DNA of 64,000 nucleotides from Armigeres subalbatus (lineage: Eukaryota > Arthropoda > Insecta > Diptera > Culicidae), in NCBI RefSeq assembly GCF_024139115.2, contig NC_085140.1, positions 313,103,259-313,167,258 of the forward strand, given 5' to 3'. The first letter of the stretch is position 1, and each line of letters starts with the position of its first letter. Shown piece after piece: positions 32,916 to 43,929 of the stretch. The notes under the pieces were generated by a model. It saw nothing but the letters and a program-made list of their open reading frames with translations, made no database searches and was not told where the DNA came from. The translations under genes were made by a program, and so were the position numbers.

Positions 32916-35152
32916 ATGGCTGCCAGAGTGGGCCTGGTCAACTGGAACGCGTGCTCGCTAAAGAGCAAAATAATTGATCTGAAGGATTTCCTTGAAGAGA
33001 AGGAAATAGACGTGGCGTTCATCACCGGAACGCACCTAAAACCGGAGGTGAACGTCAACATCCCGGACTTCCGCATCGTGCGACTCGACCGGCCGACCAG
33101 AGGAGGCGGTGTGGCCATCGCTCTTCGCTACAACATCAACTGTCGTCTGCTTCCAAGCTTCCAGCTCAGTGTCATCGAGGCCATCGGTGTCGAAATCACC
33201 ACTTCGGTCTGCACAATCGCGCTCATCGCGGCGTACTGTCCAACGCAAGCCAAAGCCGGCGATGGATCATCGGCTGCCCTTAGGAGGGACATCGTCAAGC
33301 TGACGTGGAGGCAAGGCCAGTATATCATTGCCGGCGACTTGAATGCCAAACATCAAGCCCGAATTCCCCCACTCGGCTGAGTCGGTCCGGTGTCCACGCA
33401 ACCCTCGACCTCTACATAACAAACCTGAGTGACCACGTCTCGCAGCCGGTCGTCTACCAGGAGCTCAGTTCGGATCACTATCCGGTGGTGGCGGAACTGG
33501 GCTCCTCGGTCAATCGGCACCAGCAGTTACGGCGAAACTACCATCGGGTGAACTGGCAGCGGTTCCAGCAGTGCGTCGATAACACCGTCGATTACGAGGT
33601 GCGTCCGGAGACGCCGGAAAGTATCGACCGCCAGCTTTGCGCTATCGAGGAGGCGATCACGGCGGCCCGGGAGCAACATGTATCGACGGCTCGGCAGGTA
33701 AGCAACTCCTTAAACATCGATACACTCACCAAAGATTTGATTCGATTGCGGAATGTCACTCGCAGGCAGTTTCAGCGTACTGGGCTGCCTGAACTTAAGG
33801 CACGCTGCAATCGAATTACAAAAAATATCCAGGCCAGAATGGTGGACCTCAAAAATAACGATTTCTCAAATAAGATCCGCACTCTCCCAGATTATGCTAA
33901 GCCGTTCTGGAAAATGACCAAAATACTAAAATCCAAGCCTCGCCCATTCCACCTTTGATCCCACTAGACAATAATGGCTCTAAGGATCGCTTGATAACTC
34001 CTGCAGAGAAGGTCGCTGAAATAGGTCGTTCCTTCGTCAGCTCACACAATCTTGGGCAGAACATCGTCATTCCACACGAAGCAGCCGTCAACGAGCATGC
34101 TAACAACATCCAGTTGATTCCCAACGACTTCTCGGAGGAGTTGGAGATATCAGCTGGCGAATTGACGGCCTATATCAAATCATCGAAGAACATGAAAGCC
34201 CCAGGCTTCGATAGCATCCTGAATCTCGAGCTCAAACACATGAGTGCTCCGTTCTTTGAGCACCTCTCGCTGATCTTTAATCAGTGTCTCCGGCTCAGCT
34301 ACTTCTCATCGTCCTGGAAGTCAGCGAAAGTCATCCCCATCCGGAAGCCTGGGAAGGATCCTTCTTCCCCCAGAAGTTATCGTCCCATCAGCCTTCTCTC
34401 AGGGTAATCCAAGCTATTCGAAAAAGCTATTCATCACCGGTTACTTGAATCTGCCGAAAATCTCAACATCTTGCTCGAGTAACAGTTTGGTTTCCGACGC
34501 GGTCGGTCAACTGTACACCAACTGACTCGAGTTACCAACGTCCTCAGACGGAACAAGTTTGTCTCAAAAACATCCGCCATGGCCTTACTCGATGTCGAGA
34601 AGGCATTTGACAATGTATGGCATGATGGCCTGGTGTACAAACTACAACGCTACAATCTTCCCAGCTACCTGGTGAAAATCATCAACAATTACCTGTCGGC
34701 AAGGACATTCCGGGTCTGTGGAATGGGCCAATGAGGCCGACTACCTTGGCTTGACCCTCGACAGCAAGCTTATTTTCAGGCAACAGGTTGACAAAACGGT
34801 GACAAAAAGTAACGTTTTGTTGAAACTACTGTACCCTTTGATCAACCACCGGTCGTCATTGTCCCTGAAAAATAGGCTTGCTGTCTACAAGCAAATCATC
34901 CTCCCTGTTATCGAATATGGCATGCCAGTCTGGGAGAGCTGCGCTAAAACCCACCACCTCAAACTTCAACAGGTCCAAAACAAATTCCTGAGGATGATCC
35001 TCAACACCCCTCCCAGGACACGAACATCCGAGGTCCACCGTCTGGCCGGAATAAAAACATTACATGAACGCTTTGGTGAGTGTAAAGAAAAGTTTAGGGT
35101 CCGTTGCTTGCATTCGGGTCAGGCTCCAATTAGGGCGATAGTTCCAATCTAG
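32916..35152 (+). pseudogene. Jockey ORF2: EN and RT, with inactivating deletions
   Basis: Starts at the ATG at 32,916 (MAARVGLVNWNACSLKSKI). EN: the usual ITETHLKP reads ITGTHLKP (near 33,020), so the catalytic Glu codon is Gly. YIIAGDLNAKH (near 33,325) is followed by a deletion/frameshift near 33,355, then HATLDLYIT and SSDHYPVVAEL. RT: MKAPGFDSIL (34,190), RPISLLSG then a stop near 34,406, a stop near 34,480, QFGFRRGRSTVHQLTRV, LLDVEKAFDNVWHDGL (34,590). A deletion near 34,715 jumps straight to the thumb (ADYLGLTLDSKLIFRQQV), removing the GVPQGS and FADD motifs. Confidence 0.85.
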
Positions 35153-35400
35153 GTTATCAAATTTTTATTGTAAATATTAGTGTACATAGTAGTTAGGTTA
35201 TCAAATTAAAAAAAAACACTAGCGCCTCCTGGAGGCCGTCATGATATATTATATTTTAAAAATTTAGTAACAACATAAAAATAATAATAATAATAATTAA
35301 AATTTAAGTTGGAGGGCCAAGCCGGCCGATCACTGTACATGTTTAAAAAAATAATTGTAGAACAAAAAATGTTTAAATAAAGAAGAATTTTACTACATTA

Positions 35401-35836
35401 CTATGGTTTCACGATGTGGCGGAAGCGTATGCGGCGGCTTTTAGACAAATAGCCACTTTCACACGATGGCGAAATGGGAGGACACCTGCAGGCAGCTTTA
35501 GCGGGTGTGGAAGGAAGGAGTCCGAAAGCTATGCAGAGGTATTGGCTGAAAACTGGGGAGAGTATGTTGATAAGCTCACATCGTGCTACACAAGTCAGTT
35601 CCAGTCCGTACAGAAGTCTGCTGTCAATCAGCGCTTGGCTGATACGATTCCGAGTGGCCCTGTTGTTTGTCCTATGCGGTCTTGGTAATGTTTTTATAAG
35701 ATTGATCCTTGATTTGCAGCCGACTTTGACCACTTGGAAATGAGGGACGAAGGTTAGTCCTCGGAGAATGGAGTCTCCGAGGACCTTGACGAGTTTCCGG
35801 TTTGGAATCGGCTGCCCATTAATATTGAGGCTAGGG
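35401..35836 (-). pseudogene. LOA-like LINE, RT thumb segment
   Basis: Minus-strand frame with SLNINGQPIPNRKLVKVLGD (35,836-35,780) and LTFVPHFQVVKVGCKSRINL, the thumb region that follows the RT catalytic core in R1/LOA elements, then ISQALIDSRLLYGLELTC. It is the direct continuation of 39,600-39,152: the two join across a 16-bp duplication once the RTE element is removed. Downstream it continues at 31,403. Confidence 0.75.
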
Positions 35837-35962
35837 GCAGCAGGGACTATGTCCAAGGGCTTGACGATCCCTCCCCAGGCCATCTGCGAGTTGTGGCGCC
35901 TGCCTAGGATGTGGTGGGGTTTGACAGTGGGCCCTGTTAAACCTCTATAAAAAGCTGAATGT
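35837..35962 (+). repeat. LOA/R1-type leader at the 5' end of the RTE insertion
   Basis: Starts GCAGCAGGGACTATGTCC, then AAGGGCTTGACGATCCCTCC, then CCTAGGATGTGGTGGGG and AAAGCTGAATGTATCC. The first 40-45 bases match the 5' terminus of the element at 18,374 (-). The whole 125 bp match the minus strand of 39,731-39,608. RTE sequence begins just after. Confidence 0.7.
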
Positions 35963-36083
35963 ATCCGCAAGTAGGCACCGCCAAAGCGACCGTGTGCCGC
36001 TCAAAGCGCACAAGCCCAAGTCCTGGTGTTAGGTGGGACGCTAAACAGCCCTGACACGACGGCCCTCCGACGAGACAGGAGGT

Positions 36084-39000
36084 TTGCGCAGGCCCAATAA
36101 GCCGCCTTTAAAAACAACTATTACGAACGACATAGAAGATAATACGACTCGATACAATCGGCAACGACCTAGGCGACGAATAAAGGATCACGATTGGAAG
36201 CTTGGAACATGGAACTGCAAGTCGCTAGGCTTCGCAGGTTGCGATAGGATAATCTACGATGAATTACATCCCCGCAACTTCGATGTCGTAGCGCTGCAGG
36301 AAATCTGCTGGACAGGACAGAAAGTGTGGAAAAGCGGGCATCGAGCGGCTACCTTCTACCAAAGCTGTGGCACCACCAATGAGCTGGGAACCGGCTTCAT
36401 AGTGCTGGGAAAGATGCGCCAACGCGTGATTGGGTGGCAGCCAATCAACCCAAGGATGTGCAAGCTGAGGATAAAAGGCCGTTTCTTCAACTATAGCATC
36501 ATCAACGTGCACTGCCCACACGAAGGGAGATCCGACGACGAGAAAGAAGCGTTCTATGCGCAGCTGGAGCAGACATACGATGGATGCCCACTGCGGGACG
36601 TCAAAATCGTCATCGGTGACATGAACGCTCAGGTAGGAAGGGAGGAAATGTATAGACCGGTCATCGGACCGGATAGTCTGCATACCGTATCGAACGACAA
36701 CGGCCAACGATGCATAAACTTTGCAGCCTCCCGCGGAATGGTAGTCCGAAGCACTTTCTTCCCCGTAAGAATATCCACAAGGCCACATGGAAATCACCTA
36801 ATCAAGTAACGGAAAACCAAATCGACCACGTTCTAATCGACGGTAAATTCTTCTCCGACATCACGAACGTACGCACTTACCGCAGTGCGAATATTGAATC
36901 CGACCACTACCTCGTCGCAGTATGTCTGCGCTCAAAACTCTCGACGGTGATCAACACGCGTCGGAGTCGTCCGCCGCGGCTTAACATTGGGCGGCTACAA
37001 GACGGTAGACTAGCCCAAGACTACGCGCAGCAGCTGGAAGTGGCACTCCCAACGGAAGAGCAGCTAGGCGCAGCATCTCTTGAAGATGGCTGGGAGATAT
37101 TCGATCCGCCATTGGAAGCACCGCAACCGCTGCACTAGGCACGGTGGCTCCGGATCAGAGAAACGACTGGTATGACGGCGAATGTGAGCAGTTAGTTGAG
37201 GAGAAGAATGCAGCATGGGCGAGATTGCTGCAACACCGCACGAGGGCGAACGAGGCACGATACAAACGGGCGCGGAACAGACAAAACTCGATTTTCCGGA
37301 GGAAAAAGCGCCAGCAGGAAGATCGAGACCGTGAAGAGACGGAGGAACTGTACCGCGCTAATGACGCACGAAAGTTCTATGAGAAGTTGAACCGTTCACG
37401 TAAGGGCCACGTGCCACAGCCCGATATGTGTAAGGACATAAACGGGAACCTTCTTACGAACGAGCGTGAGGTGATCCTAAGGTGGCGGCAGCACTACGAA
37501 GAGCACCTGAATGGCGATATGGCAGACAACGGTGGCGGTATGGTAATGAACCTAGGAGCACGCGCGCAGGACATGCGACTTCCGGCTCCGAATCTCCAGG
37601 AAATCCAGGAGGAGATCGGCCGGCTGAAAAACAACAAAGCCCCTGGAGTTGACCAACTACCAGGAGAGCTGTTTAAACACGGTGGTGAAGCACTGGCTAG
37701 AGCGCTGCACTGGGTGATTACCAAGGTTTGGGAGGATGAGGTTCTGCCGCAGGAGTGGATGGAAGGTGTCGTGTCCCATCTACAAAAGGGCGATAAGCTG
37801 GATTGTAGCAACTACCGCGCAATCACATTGCTGAACGCCGCCTACAAGGTACTCTCCCAAATTTTATGCCGTCGACTAACACCAATTGCAAGAGAGTTCG
37901 TGGGGCAGTACCAGGCGGGATTTATGGGTGAACGCTCTACCACAGACCAGGTGTTCGCCATACGTCAGGTATTGCAAAATGCCGCGAATACAACGTGCCC
38001 ACACATCATCTATTTATCGACTTCAAAGCCGCATATGATACAATCGATCGGGACCAGCTATGGCAGCTAATGCACGAAAACGGATTTCCGGATAAACTGA
38101 TACGGTTGATCAAGGCGACGATGGATCGGGTGATGTGCGTAGTTCGAGTTTCAGGGGCATTCTCGAGTCCCTTCGAAACCCGTAGAGGGTTACGGCAAGG
38201 TGATGGTCTTTCGTGTCTGCTATTCAACATCGCTTTGGAGGGAGTAATACGAAGGGCAGGGATTGACACGAGTGGTACGATTTTCACGAAGTCCGTCCAG
38301 TTATTTGGTTTCGCCGACGACATTGATATCATGGCACGTAACTTTGAGAGGATGGAGGAAGCCTACATCAGACTGAAAAGCGAAGCTAAACGGATTGGAC
38401 TAGTCATCAACACGTCGAAGACGAAGTACATGATAGGAAGAGGCTCAAGAGAGGTCAATGTTAGCCACCCACCACGAGTTTGTATCGGTGGTGACGAAAT
38501 CGAGGTGGTTGAAGAATTCGTGTACTTGGGCTCACTGGTGACCGCCGATAACGATACCAGCAGAGAAATTCGGAGACGCATAGTGGCTGGAAATCGTACG
38601 TACTTTGGACTCCGCAAGACGCTCCGATCGAATAGAGTTCGCCGCCGTACCAAACTGACTATCTACAAAACGCTTATAAGACCGGTAGTTCTCTACGGAC
38701 ACGAGACCTGGACGATGCTCGTGGAGGACCAACGCGCACTGGGAGTTTTCGAAAGGAAAGTGTTGCGTACCATCTATGGTGGGTTGCAGATGGCGGACGG
38801 TACGTGGAGGAGGCGAATGAACCACGAGTTGCATCAGCTGTTGGGAGAACCATCCATCGTTCACACCGCGAAAATCGGAAGACTGCGGTGGGCCGGGCAC
38901 GTAGCCAGAATGTCGGACAGTAATCCGGTGAAAATGGTTCTCGACAACGATCCGACGGGAACAAGAAGGCGAGGTGCACAGCGGGCAAGGTGGATTGATC

Positions 39001-39119
39001 AGGTGGAGGACGACTTGCGGACCCTCCGCAGACTGCGTGGTTGGCGAAGTGCAGCCATGAACCGAGCTGAATGGAGAAGTCTTTTATGTGCAGCACAGGC
39101 CACTCCGGCCTTAGTCTGA
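36084..39119 (+). pseudogene. RTE ORF: endonuclease and reverse transcriptase
   Basis: EN: KLGTWNCKSLGFAGCDRI (36,200), DVVALQEICW (36,283, catalytic Glu present), VIGDMNAQVGRE (36,610), then a frameshift near 36,770, and IDHVLIDGKFF plus NIESDHYLVAV (36,890, Asp-His present). A second shift near 37,100 enters a linker with APDQRNDWYDGECEQLVEEK. RT: NNKAPGVDQLPGELFKHGG (37,630), SNYRAITLLNAAYKV, a third shift near 38,020, FIDFKAAYDTIDRDQLW, GLRQGDGLSCLLFNIALEG (38,190), FGFADDIDIMA (38,310, catalytic box intact), then thumb and C-terminus to 39,119. Three frameshifts are the only obvious lesions. Confidence 0.85.
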
Positions 39120-39135
39120 TGATAAATAAATAAAT

Positions 39136-39731
39136 AATATTGAGGCTAGGGCCGGAGAGACGGTGCCATCCATTACACACATGTCCGCGGACGCTTTTTC
39201 CGGCCGACATAGTGAAGCCAACCGACGAGGCCCACCGATGAACTGCACTAACCGCTGCTTGGGTTCGGATACGCGTTCGCGCCGGAGTGTATCCGACTAC
39301 CACAAGTAGGATATCGTCCACGTAGACGAAGATGTAGATGTTCTTGGGGAGGCCATTGAAGACCCCACTCATGGCAACCAGAAACAGGGTTACTACCATA
39401 ACAGACCCCTGCGGGACCCCAGTCTTCTCTGGGAAGGTTCTGGAGGCGGAATTTCCGATAAAGACCCGGAAGGATCGGTGGTTGGGGAAGTTGTGCACAA
39501 AGGCTAGGATGTTACTAGTGAAACCCCAGTCCACCAGCTGCTTGAGCACTAGTGGGGTCCAAGTGCGGTTAAACACCTTAGAAATGTCCAAGCAAACTAG
39601 GGAAGCTAGGATACATTTAGCTTTCTATAAAAGTTCAACAGAGCCCTCTGTCAAACCTCACAACATCCTAGGCAAGCTCCACAAATCAACGTGAGTTGGA
39701 GAGAAATCGTCAAGCCCTTAGACATAGTCCA
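39136..39731 (-). pseudogene. LOA-like LINE: 5' leader fused to mid-RT
   Basis: Read on the minus strand from 39,731. The first 124 bp are the leader (GACTATGTCTAAGGGCTTGA and so on to AAAGCTAAATGTATCC at about 39,608). It then runs straight into RT motif 3, SLVCLDISKVFNRTWTPLVL (39,605-39,545), followed by KTGVPQGSVMVV (near 39,420) and IFVYVDDILLVVVG (near 39,335). The catalytic box reads YVDD instead of YADD. EN and the first RT motifs are missing. It continues at 35,836. Confidence 0.75.
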
Positions 39732-41262
39732 TGATGCCGCAGGTCGTTGCCGTTGGATCAATCCCTAATCTTCTCTTGTGGGTTTTTCGAAAATTATTAA
39801 AGTATCGGGGACAGAATTTCTTTCAGCTACATTTTTTTTGGCTTACAGACAGTACTCAATCTTACTACAACCAGGTTCCTTTACGCGTTTGAAATTCATT
39901 AGTAACCTGAAATTTCACAGCTTTTTAAATATCACCTGAATTTTCTCAGATTTTTTTGTGGGGTTTTTCGTGGAGTCAACTCATTGTTTGATTGAAGATG
40001 ACGGTCTTGATCGAATAAAATCAATTTGCGTAAAAGAAATCTTGATATATTTTCAAGAGGGCAACGTAGCACAGCCTATACGACCTGATAGATACACAAC
40101 TCCTAGCAAGAAATCCATGTACGATGTCGTCGTAGGCTCGTTGAAGTATGAGATAGAGACATGTGTGAACAGACTTATATCAAACTGCTCTTAGGATTTT
40201 GAATCGCACAATATGTTCCTACGGTATTTCCCATACAGTAATGTATAACGTTTTTCTGTTCACTTAACTCGCAAAAAACATAACGCAGCATTCATTCGAA
40301 CACGGAAAATCAATCAGTCAACTTCCGACGCGACGGCAAGTCAAACCCCCAGAAAAGCGTTCCATTATTCGTAGGAACTAGCTGCACTTTTTGTAGGCCG
40401 AACGAAACATTTCTGTTCGGTATGTCTCCTGAAACAAGCCACTCCACTATAGCTATGGAGGTAAAATTTTTGAAATTGAATGCAAGTTCACGTGCACGCA
40501 CAATGTAACGAAGCATACGATGCTGGTACGATGATGTGACATCCACAGTAAAACATAATCCACCTAGTTGTGATGATACTTTTTTCGTACATACACAAAA
40601 CCATTAGAACGCCAGATAAGAATAGGCAACATAGATCCAGTTTTACATATATCATATTCAGATTTTTAAAAAGCTTTTCAGACACATTGCGTTAAATCGG
40701 TTTTAGCCATAGCCCCGAATGCATTTTCAACTGCAAAATTGGGACTGAATTCCATTGAAACTTCGTTTTTCATGAAAAAATCAATCGAATATGGTTGATT
40801 GATATATGCTATTCGGCACCCCGATACACCTACCCAATCAAAGAATCCTATTTTGAGGTATCTTACAACCTTTCGGCATACCGTAGTGTACGAGAAAGAC
40901 AAAAAATCCAATCGCATATCCTAGCGCCACTGCCCACCGCCGAATGTGTCAACTGGGATAACGTGCAGGAAATTAAAAATGTCAATCACAGAACAGACGG
41001 AGTGCAAAAAGGCATCAAACGAGGAGGCACGCCCTGCCGTGTGGTTAGCAAGGGCTAGTAAAAAATAATAGTGGCTGTTATTTTGGAGTCAGCTTGAGTT
41101 CAAGGTTGTGAAAATATGATCAAAGAATTCTGAGCAAACGTAACGTTAAAGTTAACATAGCTAAACGCTTTAGAAATAGATTTTTTTAATAAAGTTGAGT
41201 TAAAAGTAAACTGAGCAACAGAAAGTCAAATTGATTGTACCCAAAAAACAAATCTCACAGTT
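39732..41262. other. Unassigned AT-rich DNA with short open frames
   Basis: Frames at 39,958-40,194 (+), 40,310-40,546 (-) and 40,795-41,058 (+) have no domain that I recognise. They could be remnants of an unknown element or chance. No tRNA or array seen. Confidence 0.3.
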
Positions 41263-41263
41263 A

Positions 41264-41425
41264 TTGTATCAAATTTTGGCATATACAATTCTGCAAGATT
41301 TTTAATACAAAAATGTAAGCTTTTATACAGGTACTGTATTTAAGCAATTCAAAATAGTATAATTTCGATGCAATGGTTGTATTAAAATCTTTCGGAATTG
41401 TATATGCCATAATTTGATACAGTTT
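41264..41425. mobile_element. Small inverted-repeat (MITE-like) element
   Basis: TGTATCAAATTTTGGCATAT followed by ACAATTC...GATTTTTAATACAA (41,266-41,311) is inverted at 41,380-41,425 (TTGTATTAAAATC...GTATATGCCATAATTTGATA). Arms of about 46 bp, near 88% identical, with a loop of about 70 bp. Ends and duplication are uncertain. Confidence 0.5.
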
Positions 41426-42468
41426 CTGTAATGCTCTTATGCATAACTGTATTAAAATCGGCCAACCGGCCAACTGAAACTGAGTTTCAGTAGTTTAATG
41501 TTTGCCTTTTCTTCTGCACACTTTCTCTATCGACTCAGTTTAATGGCACATAACAATAGAGCTCCTAAAATACCAAAACTAATTCAATTTCAGTCATTTT
41601 TATCTATTTAATTTAGATATCAGTATAATAAGTTATTATCCCTCCCTAGCTTCAATTGGTATTTATTTTCTCTTTTTAAGCACTTCTGCACAATATGCAT
41701 ATCACAAAATTACATACCTTGCCTATATTATCACGCAATAAACTAGCAAATGCAGTAAACTATTTGAACCCATTTCAGAATCCCAATATGAAGTTACCTT
41801 TATGCGGTTATGAGTGAGCACATAGAAAAAGAAAATAGGCACAACCATAAAAGTAAAAAATCACATCTAATATAAAGTTAATTATCTTGATAAAATGCGT
41901 TACATGTCTCTAATAACAGTTAATTAATGTCACATAAAAGAAAATGTCCTTCCTCTTGCACAACGATCCTGATGTCGACCCATAGATGCGGTGCCATTGT
42001 GAAGTAGCAGCTAGCACCACCAAAACACATTCTAGCAGTTGTTAGAATTCATTAGTTAAGCCGTTAAAGTGCTTACGCCCGTCTGCATCCTGGCTTTCCT
42101 TGCCACGAGTAAGGTGGAAGGCACACACATGGGTTCGTTCATTACAAAGATACGCAACGGCAGGCTCTGCCGGGTACTTGCTTACACATCAGACCATCGC
42201 CGTCAAGTGATGTTGCAGAAAACCCAAAAAATCAATTAACCATCATACGCTCAGCTAGACGAGCCCACATTCTTTCAAAACGTATCACTTTTCTCTCCCT
42301 ATGTGAGAGCGACAAGAACATATCGACAAGCTGACACGTTACACCTGAAAACAGCAGCCACGTTGAAAATCAAATGTCCACTCATTTTCCTCGTACTGAC
42401 TGTTAACTTGGTGCGGATGGTGGTTCTCACATAACTTCCAATTCCAATTAATATAAACAAAATTGCTA
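41426..42468. other. Unassigned DNA
   Basis: No gene or repeat recognised before the 3' end of the Juan-like LINE. Confidence 0.35.
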
Positions 42469-43798
42469 TGTTACACTTTTTAGTTATTATTTAAACATTT
42501 CAATTGCCTCTGGCAGTTGGGATTTTTCCTCTGGTTGAATTGGACCATGTAGGAATTAAAATGTTTTAAACTTAAATTAAACTTAACCTAATTTATACTT
42601 AGGGTACAAGGCGCTAATCGTTGCAATAGAAGATTGCAACGATTTTTGTATAAAAATGGAAATTATTTTGTTGGACATTTGATGCAATGTCTCAATATTA
42701 GAAATTCTATGAAGTTCATTGGTACTATACCACGGAGGCAACTTCAGAATCATTTTCAAAATTTTATTTTGAATCCTCTGAGGTGGTATTGCAGCAACTA
42801 GTCCATATTGGCACAGCATACAACATGGCTGGTCTAAAAATGTGTTTGTAAATCAAAAGTTTGTTCTTAAGACAAAATTTTGATTTTCTGTTTATAAGTG
42901 AAAATTTTTTCCTTTTTGGGTGTGCCACTGCGACCTGTTATTAGAACTATTGTAGCGTTACCCGTATCCTTAGTGTTTAAGTGCATGACGAATTACTTCA
43001 TTACTATTGATAAGCAATGCGGTATCGATTTCGATACAGTTGTTGTTTTGTTTTCTCAAATGACAAGGTCCCGCTATTTAGACCCTTCACAGAGAGCAAT
43101 CCCATTGAAGGCGCGCCCCTTATCAATAGGAAAATCATCAATCAATCAAGACCATTTCAAGCAAGAGAATTTGTTCAGTAATAAGAACTACAGTGTTTTC
43201 CTCTCACTACCATTGTTCACCAGTTCAAGAAGAGTTAGTATGCATTTAAACCCCTAACTCGATTTTTCCAGCAGTCAGTTCAGCCTAGGACCGGGTACCG
43301 AGGTTTTTTAACTAATTGCTTGAAAAGTTTTTTCAAGAAACAAGACAAGAGGAATTCGAGTCTTTCAACTGTCTGCAAGGTAACATTAATTATGTTTTAT
43401 TTCTGAGACTGCTGTTGGTAGCGGGGACTAAATACGATGAATTCTCAATTACCACAACTTATTGCCCTATCTAGAAAATTTGATTAAGCTAGGGCTCTGT
43501 TTGGTAGATCTTACACCGCAACACACTACGTCAAAGTGATCTACCGTGTTACGGGAATTATAAGTGGATATAGACACACTTAATATATTTGTTACATTTG
43601 GCTTGAATGCCTTCAATGTGATATTTTAAAGTTAATTTTTGATCTAGCAGAAATCCTAAATATTTAGCCTTGCTAGACCAATTAATTGAAACCTCATTTA
43701 TAGTGACAATATGTCTGCTAGAAGGTTTCAAATAAGAAGCTCTCGGCTTGTGTGGGAAAATTATCAGCTGAGTTTTGGAAGCATTCGGGGAAATTTTC
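42469..43798 (-). pseudogene. Juan-like Jockey LINE copy 1, 3' part (ORF2 C-terminus and 3' UTR)
   Basis: The minus strand matches copy 2 at 53,083-53,760. It encodes the end of ORF2, with RIQNKILKMILKLPPWYSTN and ELHRISNIETLHQMSNKI (42,819-42,583), and the stretch before it at 43,790-43,567. It is split by a 657-bp insertion (42,901-43,557) and cut at 43,798 by the Tx1/L1-like LINE. Relative to copy 2 it has lost a few codons near 42,780. Juan is a known Jockey-clade family of Aedes; the name is by recognition. Confidence 0.75.
42901..43557. mobile_element. 657-bp insertion in the Juan-like LINE, 9-bp duplication
   Basis: TTATAAGTG flanks it at 42,892-42,900 and 43,558-43,566. Its removal restores the LINE sequence found uninterrupted at 53,515-53,530. 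No terminal inverted repeat is seen. Inside are a 119-codon frame without a recognised domain and a CAGTCAGTTCAGCC word near 43,273 resembling an insect initiator. It could be a solo LTR with imprecise ends or a DNA element with a 8-9 bp duplication. Confidence 0.6.
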
Positions 43799-43929
43799 TA
43801 TCATATACCGCTCAGCTTCTGAGACGAGCAGACGTGTTTCGATTGCGCTCTGAAAGTTAAGCGAATTAAATCCGGTGGTTTTATTATTTCTTCCGTCCGT
43901 GCCGCGTCGCGCGTTTTTAGTGTACCGCG

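Larger units (their letters stand above)
31404..35400 (+). mobile_element. Jockey-clade LINE, 3,997 bp, 14-bp target duplication
   Basis: Flanked by CTATGGTTTCACGA at 31,390-31,403 and 35,401-35,414. It has a 5' UTR (31,404-31,522), ORF1 with three zinc knuckles, ORF2 with EN and RT, and a 3' UTR (35,153-35,400) with an ATAATAATA run and an A-rich end. It was inserted into a LOA-like LINE on the opposite strand. It is dead: a hairpin MITE sits in ORF1, EN has lost its catalytic Glu, and internal deletions removed part of EN and the RT catalytic box. Confidence 0.85.
35837..39135 (+). mobile_element. RTE-clade (JAM1-like) LINE with a LOA-type 5' leader, 16-bp target duplication
   Basis: AATATTGAGGCTAGGG occurs at 35,821-35,836 and 39,136-39,151. 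The inserted 3.3 kb ends in short GATAAATAAATAA repeats, as RTE elements do. The body from about 35,970 is RTE (5' UTR, EN, RT). The first 125 bp are not RTE-like: they match the 5' end of the LOA/R1 elements at 18,374 (-) and 39,731 (-). The single duplication encloses leader and body, so they were apparently inserted together. ORF frameshifts make the copy inactive. Confidence 0.8.

Noticed and set aside
32287..33118. Minus-strand frames of 155-207 codons across the Jockey element
   Set aside because: They are shadows of ORF1 and ORF2, which carry the recognisable domains on the plus strand.
40795..41058. Possible exon or gene, 87 codons
   Set aside because: No recognised domain, no homologous copy in the window and no splice evidence.
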